A program made the position numbers and the translations under genes. The notes beneath the pieces are model-generated. The model saw nothing but the letters and a program-made list of their open reading frames with translations. It was not told the DNA's origin and searched no databases. A stretch of DNA of 64,000 bases, taken from contig CAJYGB010000016.1 in NCBI GenBank assembly GCA_913774355.1, positions 124,001-188,000 of the forward strand, in the 5' to 3' direction. The first letter of the stretch is position 1, and every line of letters begins with the position of its first letter. Positions 36,338 to 44,751 of this stretch are shown piece after piece. The DNA comes from an uncultured Chryseobacterium sp. Lineage in GTDB: Bacteria > Bacteroidota > Bacteroidia > Flavobacteriales > Weeksellaceae.

Positions 36338-37066
36338 CTAATTAAACCGGTACAGATGCCTTTTCCAGATTTTTGCCAGGATAAAACCGACAATGGCTCC
36401 ACCGACATGGGCAAGGTGGGCAATTCCTCCTCCGCTGCCAAAAACTCCCAGGTATACAGAACCAATAATTACAACCGGTAGTACATATTTCACTTTTACC
36501 GGAATAGGAATAAACATGATGGCAATTCTGGCATCAGGATATAAGGTGGCAAAAGCCGCTATAACCCCGAATATAGCTCCGGATGCACCAACCATTCTGC
36601 TGATCAGTCCCATATAAAGGTTTAATTCATCTTCATTGTTCATATAGGGCGCAGGATTAAAACCATACCTGCTCAGGTTGGCACTTTCATATATTTTACG
36701 GATATCGACATTGGAATTGGTCATAAGGTCCGAGGTAAGCTGCTGGATTTCAAAAAAATTCCATAAGTTAAATAGGAAAAAAGCCCCTAAACCACTTAGA
36801 AAGTAAAGAATAAGGTATTTTTTATCCCCCAGCCGATGCTCAAGTATCGGTCCGAAGCTGTAAAGAGTAAACATATTAAACAGAATATGCATGATGCTTC
36901 CGTGCATGAACATATGCGTTATAATTTGCCAGGATTTGAAATTGGGTGAAAAAGGATAATACGCAGAAAGCAGATCATTAAGCTGAGGTATAAAAAAAGA
37001 GACAATAAATACCACGATATTAATAATGATAATATTTCTCGTAAGAGGCGGCAAACTGTTAAACAT
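36338..37066 (-). CDS. Rhomboid family intramembrane serine protease
   Basis: 242 residues, six membrane helices. Catalytic GASGAIFG (Ser162) and the distal His in AHLAHVGGAIVGF are present, along with the HMFMHGSIMHILFNMFTLY region. Substrates are unknown. It starts 5 bp after mutL, an arrangement frequent in flavobacteria. Confidence 0.92.
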   Translation of the reverse strand: MFNSLPPLTRNIIIINIVVFIVSFFIPQLNDLLSAYYPFSPNFKSWQIITHMFMHGSIMHILFNMFTLYSFGPILEHRLGDKKYLILYFLSGLGAFFLFNLWNFFEIQQLTSDLMTNSNVDIRKIYESANLSRYGFNPAPYMNNEDELNLYMGLISRMVGASGAIFGVIAAFATLYPDARIAIMFIPIPVKVKYVLPVVIIGSVYLGVFGSGGGIAHLAHVGGAIVGFILAKIWKRHLYRFN

Positions 37067-37071
37067 ATCTT

Positions 37072-38859
37072 CTAAAATTTATTCTTAAAATCATTAAACG
37101 GAACCTCGAAGAAACATCTTTTCCCGTCCGGTAAAAATTCCGGGAAGCCCAAGGCGGTAAAATCCCGGATCAGCTGTTCCGCATCTTTTTTATATATGAA
37201 ATCGAACCTGGATTTGGACTGCATCTTGCTCCACTGGTTCTGGTAATGCTGTATGAATTCTTCTTCCGACTTATATTCCAGCATATCGAAAAGGTTTTCC
37301 AGGAATTTCATCACCTGGGTCTCTTTCAGCCCTTCGGGTACGGCATCGATCCTAAGCACGCTTTCATGTGCCACACTCATTTCGAACCCTAATTCCGGAA
37401 GGTATTTTTTTATCGAGTCATATTTCGATTTCTCGATTTCATTCATGTGATATTCAAGAGAAAAAAGCAGGGAATGACTGTTCGTAGCTCCTCTTTTTGA
37501 AGGTTTTGTGTTTTCGGAGACCCATAGCCTGTGCATTCTTCCCAAATCCAGCATGAGGGTTTTATCCCCTTTGTTGAAAAGCCAGTAGCCGTTCGGCAGC
37601 CTCATCAGGTCTTCGTCAAAATCTTCATCCTCAAACAGGTTGATTTTTGAAGGTTCCGCTGTTGAAATATTCTGCTGGTACATTTCCGTCAGGTTATGGA
37701 TTTCGGTATGGGTGATCTCCCGTTCTTCCAGGAAAGGATTATAATCGCGGTCTACGATAATCTCAGGCATTTTCAGCACGCCTCCTCCGCCATTGCTTTT
37801 GCTCGGAAAGGTCTTCTGCATCATATTGTCAAGCTCCGGATCCCTTTCGAAATCCAGGCTTGGGGAAACATTATAAATTCCCAGAGCTCTTTTGATCGTA
37901 GAGCGAAGCAGGGCAAAAATCAGGTGCTCGTCTTCAAATTTAACTTCCGTTTTCTGCGGATGGATATTCACATCGATTTTCTCGGGATCGAGGTCCAGGA
38001 AAAGGAAAAAAGTAGGAGAATAGCCCGGCAGGAGCAATCCTTCAAAAGCTTCCTGTACCGCCTTGTTGAAATAGGCGCTTTTAAAATATCTTCCGTTTAC
38101 AAAAAGAAACTGCTCGCCTCTTGTTTTTTTAGCGCCTTCAGGTTTTGCTACAAATCCGTGAAGCTTACACCAGATGATATCTTCTTTGATGGGCACCAGC
38201 TGCGGCTGCAGCTTTCTTCCGAAAATATCCACGATCCGCTGCATCTGGCTTCCTTTACGCAATCTGAATACCGCATCGTCATCATGAAACAGGGAAAACT
38301 CCAGGTTCTCATGCGCCAGGGCCACCCTTTGGAATTCATCGATCACATGCCTGAATTCAACGTTATTGTTTTTCAGAAATTTCCTTCGGGCCGGAACGTT
38401 ATAGAATACGTTTTTTACCAGGAAATTAGACCCGTCCGCCGTCTGTACAGGATCCTGAAACTGGAACACGCCACCTTCAATATAGATATTCGTCCCAATG
38501 GTTGCTTCCGGCTGTTTTGTTCTCAATTCCACCTGCGATACTGCCGCAATGGAAGCCAGTGCCTCCCCCCGGAATCCCTTAGTGGCAATCCTGAAGATAT
38601 CTTCCGTTCCCCGGATCTTTGAAGTGGCATGTCTTTCAAAGGCCATTCTCGCATCGGTTTCAGACATTCCCTTGCCATTGTCTACCACCTGGATCAGATT
38701 TTTCCCGGCATCCCTTATAATCAACTCAATTTTGGTAGCTTCTGCATCGATCGCATTTTCCAAAAGTTCCTTTACGATGGATGCGGGTCTCTGCACGACT
38801 TCTCCTGCCGCAATTTGGTTGGCTACATGATCCGGTAAAAGCTGAATAATATCTGACAT
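37072..38859 (-). CDS. mutL: DNA mismatch repair protein MutL
   Basis: 595 residues. The GHKL ATPase domain has ELLENAIDAEATKIE, VDNGKGM and TKGFRGEALASIAAVSQ. The C-terminal domain is present, but where endonuclease-type MutL has DQHAxxE(R) this protein reads LDLGRMHRLWVSEN (about residue 440), so the metal-binding catalytic motif is degenerate. ATPase and dimerisation parts look intact. First gene of the leftward operon; a TATTTTTG -7 box is at 38887-38880. Confidence 0.93.
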   Translation of the reverse strand: MSDIIQLLPDHVANQIAAGEVVQRPASIVKELLENAIDAEATKIELIIRDAGKNLIQVVDNGKGMSETDARMAFERHATSKIRGTEDIFRIATKGFRGEALASIAAVSQVELRTKQPEATIGTNIYIEGGVFQFQDPVQTADGSNFLVKNVFYNVPARRKFLKNNNVEFRHVIDEFQRVALAHENLEFSLFHDDDAVFRLRKGSQMQRIVDIFGRKLQPQLVPIKEDIIWCKLHGFVAKPEGAKKTRGEQFLFVNGRYFKSAYFNKAVQEAFEGLLLPGYSPTFFLFLDLDPEKIDVNIHPQKTEVKFEDEHLIFALLRSTIKRALGIYNVSPSLDFERDPELDNMMQKTFPSKSNGGGGVLKMPEIIVDRDYNPFLEEREITHTEIHNLTEMYQQNISTAEPSKINLFEDEDFDEDLMRLPNGYWLFNKGDKTLMLDLGRMHRLWVSENTKPSKRGATNSHSLLFSLEYHMNEIEKSKYDSIKKYLPELGFEMSVAHESVLRIDAVPEGLKETQVMKFLENLFDMLEYKSEEEFIQHYQNQWSKMQSKSRFDFIYKKDAEQLIRDFTALGFPEFLPDGKRCFFEVPFNDFKNKF

Positions 38860-39187
38860 AAAAAACGTTAATCAACTTACAAAAATAGTCATTCAAATTA
38901 AGAATTAAAACTATAAACGTCTGAATTAAAATTTAATTATCAACATTTTAACAAAGTGCGGAATGACCGGTTCAGCGCTGCAGAGGCCTGGCTTCAGGCT
39001 TTCTTTAAAACACAATCCCCTGATTGCACGGGGGCATTCAGAGGATTGATTCACAGCTAGTTTACACAAAATTAATACTGATATTGATATCTCTTAATTA
39101 ACATTTTATTTTTAGACTTGCAGTTCAGGTTATGGAATGGAAAAATCTTATCAACACTTTTCCGTTTCGCTGCTGCTTGTTACGCGC
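38860..39187. other. Intergenic region with hairpins
   Basis: No gene is seen. Contents are the mutL promoter region, a stem AGCCTG/CAGGCT near 38990, and a longer imperfect stem in the 39015-39050 stretch (CAATCC...GGATTG). It could be the remains of a structured repeat or the terminator/leader region of the flanking leftward genes. Confidence 0.4.
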
Positions 39188-40030
39188 TTATTCATCAAAA
39201 ACAAGCTTTCTTTTCTTCTGCCTTTCAGGAACCTTAATTTCCGGGATTCCGTGAATTTTATGATACAGGTCAGCAATCGGATTCGGCTTATTATAAATTT
39301 TACTATACCTGTATTTGGTATTAAAATGCCTTATATGGATTTTATATGCATCATAACCGATAACCACCATGAGACAGGCACTGATTACATAAAACACACT
39401 GAATTCCAGGTAATAGTAAGTCAGTCCTGAAAAAACGGCTCCCAGCACATACGAAAGCATGATGCTCATCAGCAATTTAGCCCTCGCGACCAATTCCCCA
39501 TTCTTTCTGAATTCTTTCTTGGTAAACATCGAAAACAAAATTCCAAGGTCTGTTGTCGTACCGGTAAGGTGGGTTGTTTTTACCGAGAAGTTGGAGATAC
39601 TGGCCGTTAAACCGTTCTGCAGACCCGTAGCAAACAGCATTAACGCAACCAGCAGTTCGGTCTCTTCCAGGGTTTTCCGGTAATAAAGCTGGCCGTAAAC
39701 TCCCACAAACAGAAGACAGGCAATTTCCAGGACCAACGGCATGGCGTGAGCGAAGTATTTGCTTTTTTTATTAAAGGTGATTACAATGAAGTTCGAGACA
39801 AATCCCCCGAAGAAGAACAGGAAAATCCATAATCCCACAACGGCCACCTGTGACCAGTTTCCCTTGCTGATTTCTGCAGCGAAAATGGCGTAGTGCCCCG
39901 TAACGTTTGAGGTAAACGAGAGGAAAATCAGAAGAGAGGCAATGTTTATAGTACCCGCCGTAAAGGCAGTCAGCGTCCCCAATCTGATGTTGTCTCCCAA
40001 CGTTCTGCTGTTACTATAATTCCTTAACAT
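39188..40030 (-). CDS. YoaK family (DUF1275) membrane protein
   Basis: 280 residues with six or seven membrane helices; TLTAFTAGTINIASLLIFLS, SNVTGHYA, GLQNGLTASISNFSVKTTHLTG and the DLG motif are those of DUF1275. The last ~60 residues are cytoplasmic and basic. Function unknown; the family is often tied to stress or transport. Shares a 23-bp gap with the upstream USP-like gene. Confidence 0.88.
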   Translation of the reverse strand: MLRNYSNSRTLGDNIRLGTLTAFTAGTINIASLLIFLSFTSNVTGHYAIFAAEISKGNWSQVAVVGLWIFLFFFGGFVSNFIVITFNKKSKYFAHAMPLVLEIACLLFVGVYGQLYYRKTLEETELLVALMLFATGLQNGLTASISNFSVKTTHLTGTTTDLGILFSMFTKKEFRKNGELVARAKLLMSIMLSYVLGAVFSGLTYYYLEFSVFYVISACLMVVIGYDAYKIHIRHFNTKYRYSKIYNKPNPIADLYHKIHGIPEIKVPERQKKRKLVFDE

Positions 40031-40053
40031 TTTTACAATTTTTAAAGTTTAAT

Positions 40054-40548
40054 TTAAGCTTCCACAAAGATCTCTGCCAGTCTTCCTTTTTCCGGAAGGC
40101 GGTCGCAAACTTCAAGAGGAATTTCGCGGGATGTGAGGTCTTTACATTTTCTGATATACGGAATAAGGTCGAATTTCCCTTTTCCTTTGCTCCTGACGGA
40201 CGTCGAGTAATAAGCCTCTTCAATATTTTCTGCTTTGACGTAATTGTTGAACGTCCGCTGAAAGCTGCCGGTGAAAATATCACAGACAATTTTATTGATT
40301 AAATGAGAATATTTATTTTTGATAATTCCATAAGCATCGCAGAATTCCTGCGGCCTCAGCTTATTAAAGACCGTACTTTTCGTATTGAACAGAAGGTCAC
40401 GGATGGAATCTCCCGTATCGTATCCTGAAACCAAAAGAATATTGTATAGATTCTGGTCTTCCGAAGCATCTTTTTCTCTCATGACTTTCTTTAAAATATT
40501 TAAAGATTCAAGAGAATAATCGGTGGCTATTAAAATCGTCTTGGTCAT
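40054..40548 (-). CDS. USP-like alpha/beta protein
   Basis: 164 residues from ATG 40548 (MTKTILIATDYSLESLNIL), preceded by a TAGATTTG -7 box at 40595-40588; the open frame extends 19 codons upstream but would pass that box. The beginning matches the first strand and loop of universal stress proteins, but the rest is divergent (no clear GSxGxS). It may be a degenerate USP relative. Transcribed with the YoaK-like gene. Confidence 0.72.
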   Translation of the reverse strand: MTKTILIATDYSLESLNILKKVMREKDASEDQNLYNILLVSGYDTGDSIRDLLFNTKSTVFNKLRPQEFCDAYGIIKNKYSHLINKIVCDIFTGSFQRTFNNYVKAENIEEAYYSTSVRSKGKGKFDLIPYIRKCKDLTSREIPLEVCDRLPEKGRLAEIFVEA

Positions 40549-40680
40549 ATTTCTAAGATTTAGGTTCGTATATCTTTTTTGATAATACAAATCTAGACTG
40601 ACCAAATTAGATTCCTTTTGGAATGGAATTAAAATGTGATTAAAGAGATTAAAATGTGATTAGAAAATGAGGCGAGCAGT

Positions 40681-40739
40681 TTAGGCCGGAAGAAGAAAGC
40701 CGGAGGCTGGAAGTTTTTTTCTGCTAAAAAATACCCGAC
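40681..40739. repeat. Dispersed intergenic repeat, copy 1
   Basis: A run resembling GGAAGAAGAAAGCCGGAGGC then TGGAAGTTTTTTTCTGCT and TACCCGACT recurs with few differences at 50941-51003 (GGAAGAAGGAAGCTGGATGC then CGGAAGTTTCTTCTGCT). Both lie in spacers. Confidence 0.5.
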
Positions 40740-40770
40740 TCTTTTTACATTTTACTTACTGACAATCCTT

Positions 40771-42183
40771 TTAAATACCCTCTTCAGCGTGGGCATTGTA
40801 GAAATTCGGGAAACGCAGCTGTACGGTAGTGCCCTGGTTTTCGTAGGAATTTACGATCAGTTCCCCCTGATGCATCCTGACAATATTCCTGGCCAGCGGA
40901 AGGCCGATCCCGTATCCTTCATAATTTTGAGTATTGGAAGCCCGGAAAAACGGATCGTAAATTTTATTCATTTCTTGTCCGGGAATACCGATTCCATGAT
41001 CTTTGACAATGATATAAACATCCGTATCGGTAGCTCCCAGCGAAACCTTTACCTGCTGGAAGTTGGAATATTTGCAGCCGTTCTGGATAATATTTGTTAC
41101 GGCAAGATGAAGCAGCTGCTCATTCCCCTGGACTTTCAGTTTCTTGGGATTATCCGGCAGCATGCTGATGTCCAGATAAATATTGTTCCGGGAATCAATC
41201 TTCCGTAGGGTTTCAATGACATCCCACAACAGCTGGTCGATGCGCACCTGGTCCATTTTCTGAATCTTTCCGTCGAATCCGGTCTGGGCAATCATCAGCA
41301 ATGCTTTGATTTTCTTGTCTAATTTTTCTGCCTCACTCAGAATAATCCCGAGTGTTTCCTTGTACTCCTCGTTGGTTCGGGAAATGGAAAGCGCCACATC
41401 CGCTTCCCCCATAATCGACGTTAACGGTGTTCGCAATTCATGGGAAACATTTCCGATCAGGTGGTTCTGGGTTTCAAAAGAAGTCTCGATACGGTTCAGC
41501 ATCCCGTTAAAAGTATCTACAAGTTCATTCAGCTCTTTATTATCAGCCTGGGGTTCAAGCCTGAGGTGAAGGTTTTCAGAGCTGATCTCCTTAACTTTTC
41601 CCGTAATTTTTAAGATCGGCTTAAATAAGGTCTTGGAAAGATAAAAGGAAAAAATCATACTGAAGAACAGCGAAAGAACGATGCAGGTGATCAGTGTCCG
41701 TTTAAGGAAGCCGAGGTAATACACCACATAATGGTTCTTGGCCGAGGCAATGGCAATATAATTTTTATCATCATGCCTGAAGGTCTGCCCGATATAGTAA
41801 AACTCTTTATCATTATAATTGGCCTCTCCTTTTTTCACGATACTTTTGAAAAAATAAGCAGGAATATGAATTTCATCGGAAATTTTCTGAAAATTGGAAT
41901 CCATGGGAATCGCAAAGACATAATCCCGCTCCATGGGAAGCTCTTCGTCATTCAGCCCGTTTAAAATATAGTTTTCCGGAAGATCGAGATCATCTTTTCC
42001 TTTTTCAATCTGGATGATCGTCGTGGTACGGATTTTCAGCAGCTCATAAAACCGCTGGTGTGAGAAGTTCACAATTGAAAAATACACCAATCCACTGAAC
42101 AGCAAGATGATGGAAGTAAAAACCAACATCAGGAGCACCATTGTTTTGGTCTGATTTGTGATCACCCGGTTAAACATCATCAT
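40771..42183 (-). CDS. Sensor histidine kinase (HAMP, HisKA)
   Basis: 470 residues. Two membrane helices (about 14-36 and 165-190) bracket a periplasmic sensor; then HAMP, HisKA with NVSHELRTPL (phospho-His248) and an HATPase with NIIQNGCKYSN, VKDHGIGIPG and GYGIGLPLARNI. A typical EnvZ-class kinase, of the heavy-metal/stress HK style common in Bacteroidota. It overlaps the regulator gene by 4 bp and pairs with it. Confidence 0.92.
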   Translation of the reverse strand: MMMFNRVITNQTKTMVLLMLVFTSIILLFSGLVYFSIVNFSHQRFYELLKIRTTTIIQIEKGKDDLDLPENYILNGLNDEELPMERDYVFAIPMDSNFQKISDEIHIPAYFFKSIVKKGEANYNDKEFYYIGQTFRHDDKNYIAIASAKNHYVVYYLGFLKRTLITCIVLSLFFSMIFSFYLSKTLFKPILKITGKVKEISSENLHLRLEPQADNKELNELVDTFNGMLNRIETSFETQNHLIGNVSHELRTPLTSIMGEADVALSISRTNEEYKETLGIILSEAEKLDKKIKALLMIAQTGFDGKIQKMDQVRIDQLLWDVIETLRKIDSRNNIYLDISMLPDNPKKLKVQGNEQLLHLAVTNIIQNGCKYSNFQQVKVSLGATDTDVYIIVKDHGIGIPGQEMNKIYDPFFRASNTQNYEGYGIGLPLARNIVRMHQGELIVNSYENQGTTVQLRFPNFYNAHAEEGI

Positions 42184-42887
42184 GATTTTTTAAGAACATA
42201 TCCCATTCCTATTACCGTATGGATCAATTTATTATCTTCGTTATGGTCGAGTTTTTTCCTTAGATAATTCACGTACACATCCACGACATTGGTTCCTAAC
42301 TCATAATTTACACCCCACACCGAATCCAAAATTTCGGCCCTCGAAATTACTTTTTCAGGATTGTTTAAAAAATATAAAAGCAGTTTGTATTCGGTTGAAG
42401 TAAGGGGGATCTCCTCCCCTCCCCGCGTAACTTTTTTGGTGTAGTCGTTTAGAATAAGATCCGAAAACCGGAAGACATGGTCATGATCCGCTTCAGACTC
42501 TGCCATTTCCGGAGCACTGCCCTTCCCGCTTCTCCGTAAGAGGGATTTGATCCTTGCCACCAGTTCAATAAATTTGAAAGGCTTTACCAGATAATCATCC
42601 CCTCCGCTTTCCAGTCCCAGGACGATATTTTCCGAAGTTCCCAATGCCGTCAGAAATAAAATCGGAACATGCTGATTGGTTTTCCTTATTTCCTTGCAGA
42701 CATCCAATCCGTTCATTTCCGGCAGCATAATATCCAGGATCACCAGATCGAAATCGTTCGACTGTACAAGCTGTATACCGGTCCGGCCGTCAAAAGCTAC
42801 GGAAACTTCATAGCCGTTTTCCTGCAAGCCTTTTTTGATAAAGGACACCACGCTGGTTTCGTCTTCGATAAGGATGATCTTTTTCAT
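42180..42887 (-). CDS. OmpR-family response regulator
   Basis: 235 residues. Receiver with LIEDE (8-10), phospho-acceptor Asp52 (VILDIMLPEMNG) and Lys in LVKPF; winged-helix output domain with LTSTEYKLLLYFLNNP and VIGMGYVLK. Upstream is a -7 box TATTTTTG (42913-42906). Partner of the kinase whose gene overlaps it. Confidence 0.94.
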   Translation of the reverse strand: MKKIILIEDETSVVSFIKKGLQENGYEVSVAFDGRTGIQLVQSNDFDLVILDIMLPEMNGLDVCKEIRKTNQHVPILFLTALGTSENIVLGLESGGDDYLVKPFKFIELVARIKSLLRRSGKGSAPEMAESEADHDHVFRFSDLILNDYTKKVTRGGEEIPLTSTEYKLLLYFLNNPEKVISRAEILDSVWGVNYELGTNVVDVYVNYLRKKLDHNEDNKLIHTVIGMGYVLKKS

Positions 42888-43048
42888 TTGAAACTTGGAA
42901 TTTTACAAAAATAGGAAAAACAAAATGAATGTCTGCTCTTAATCGTAACGCTAAAATCAGCAGTCCTTTGATTCCTGCCGGAATCTTACCACACTGGAAT
43001 AAGGCTAATTTAGTTTCCCCCGGAATAACAAACAGCCGTTGAAATCTA

Positions 43049-43081
<33 letters not shown>

Positions 43082-43107
43082 GCGGATATTCATAAAGCAC
43101 GTAACCT

Positions 43108-44748
43108 TTAATGCTTTTTATTAATCATCATTCTTGTCGCAAGAATATGTTCACAGGGCCCCTGTCTGAGACCATTTGTTCTGTAGAATCCACACTGGCA
43201 GCTTCCATCGGTTAACCGCTGATCTTTATCAATAAAAGCTGCCGTCTGATAAGTGGCCTGCGATTCCTGAACGGTTCCCTCAATTTTTAGGATATCATCT
43301 TCCACATTGTAACGTATTTTCACTTTATCAGATGCAATCAGCTGACTGGCTTTCTCTTCCTGCGGACTTGAAAAACGCAGCCTCGACATATCCAGAGGAT
43401 CCTGAGTAAGCTCACGGACCCTGTATACTCCAAGATTAAGATCATAAATCACTCTTCCCGCCTGTGTATAGGAAGTCAGCGAAGATGAAACAGCAGCCGT
43501 ATCAAGGTTTAATTTTCTTGCAAGCTCAGCGGGAGTGCCGAACCAGGTTTCTTTTAATGTATTAAAAACTTTTTCCTGAGTAAGAAGGTCTACATTACCC
43601 CTGGGAGCCATAAGATCAAAATTTCCGGCCCGGCTCCAGTCATTCGTTGTCCATCCTGAAAGTCCTAAAGTGAATGCCATATCTCCTAAGTCTGCAATGT
43701 AGAAGGAAGGCAATCCGCTTCCCATCAGAATTACCCTGAAATTCTTGGCGATCGGAATTAATCTTTCCAGGATCAGCAGCCTTCTTCTTCCCCAGATTCT
43801 TATCGTCTTACTTTCAGTTCCTGTGTAGACGGAACGATGAAAAGTAAGCGTTTCGTACCACGGTTCAAAAACCGCCTGAACAGGTTTACCCGGTTCAAGA
43901 ATAAACCGCAGCGCCCTAGGGCCTTTTTTCTCTTTAAATCTTCTTAAAAACTGACAAATGCTAAAAATATCCATCGGGTGAAGATCAAAGGCCGTTGCAG
44001 GTAAAGTCATTGCAGAACTTACCTGTAGAAAGCCACGCACCCAGGAATCCGGAAGGTCTATCTTTTCTTCCTTATACACTTCTTCATTTGTTGTAAGCGC
44101 TTCAAATCCTGAAGGGTCAATTTTAAATTCCGTATCCTTGTATCCTCTTATTTTCTGAAACTCATTGTAAAGCGAGGCGGAATAATCGATGTTGGTGGTT
44201 CCGTATTTAAATTCACTGATCTCCGTAAAGACATTATAGCTGCTGCTCAGTTTTCCATAAGTGGATTCATCCTGACTGAAGCATTCAAAAAAAACTTCAT
44301 CGGGATGAACTGTAATTACAGGATCAAGGACAAACCACGCATCTCTGTCTTTTTGATACAAATAATCGAAATAAGCTTTTTTAGCAGTATTAAAAGGACC
44401 TAAAATCCTATTTTTGTCTTTATATACCAGATCGAGTTCTTCCCTTACTTCGGCCATCCTTTTCCTGATTTCTTCCACCTGAAACGCAGCCATATAATCG
44501 CTCAGCCACAGTTTTTCCTGTTCAGCAACCCATTCATGATATTCCGCCCTGTCTTTAGGTTTAAAACGAAGATCGGAAACCACAACATCATGCAGTGCAG
44601 AAATTGCTTCCCGAAACGGGATTTTTTTATTCAGCTTTCCTACGAAAAACGTCGGGTCTCTCTGCAGATCCGGAGAAAAGCTCATTTGGGTGCTCGTCGC
44701 AGAATTGGCAACAGCCGTATTTTTATGAAATTTATATTCGAATAACAT
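43108..44748 (-). CDS. SWIM zinc-finger protein of the retron operon
   Basis: 546 residues. The C-terminal zinc-binding motif is CQC...CEH (GSCQCGFYRTNGLRQGPCEH, about 515-535), characteristic of SWIM domains; a winged-helix-like segment precedes it (TPAELARKLNLDTAAVSSSL). The N-terminal 350 residues are an unassigned mixed fold. SWIM domains bind nucleic acid or partner proteins. It is separated by 3 bp from the WGR/HEAT gene and follows the reverse transcriptase; a SWIM protein next to a repeat protein and a retron RT is, as far as I remember, the layout of the type XIII retrons. Confidence 0.85.
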   Translation of the reverse strand: MLFEYKFHKNTAVANSATSTQMSFSPDLQRDPTFFVGKLNKKIPFREAISALHDVVVSDLRFKPKDRAEYHEWVAEQEKLWLSDYMAAFQVEEIRKRMAEVREELDLVYKDKNRILGPFNTAKKAYFDYLYQKDRDAWFVLDPVITVHPDEVFFECFSQDESTYGKLSSSYNVFTEISEFKYGTTNIDYSASLYNEFQKIRGYKDTEFKIDPSGFEALTTNEEVYKEEKIDLPDSWVRGFLQVSSAMTLPATAFDLHPMDIFSICQFLRRFKEKKGPRALRFILEPGKPVQAVFEPWYETLTFHRSVYTGTESKTIRIWGRRRLLILERLIPIAKNFRVILMGSGLPSFYIADLGDMAFTLGLSGWTTNDWSRAGNFDLMAPRGNVDLLTQEKVFNTLKETWFGTPAELARKLNLDTAAVSSSLTSYTQAGRVIYDLNLGVYRVRELTQDPLDMSRLRFSSPQEEKASQLIASDKVKIRYNVEDDILKIEGTVQESQATYQTAAFIDKDQRLTDGSCQCGFYRTNGLRQGPCEHILATRMMINKKH

Positions 44749-44751
44749 GGC

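Noticed and set aside
37696..38622. 308-codon plus-strand frame opposite mutL
   Set aside because: The opposite strand encodes an unmistakable MutL; no start signal or family on the plus strand.
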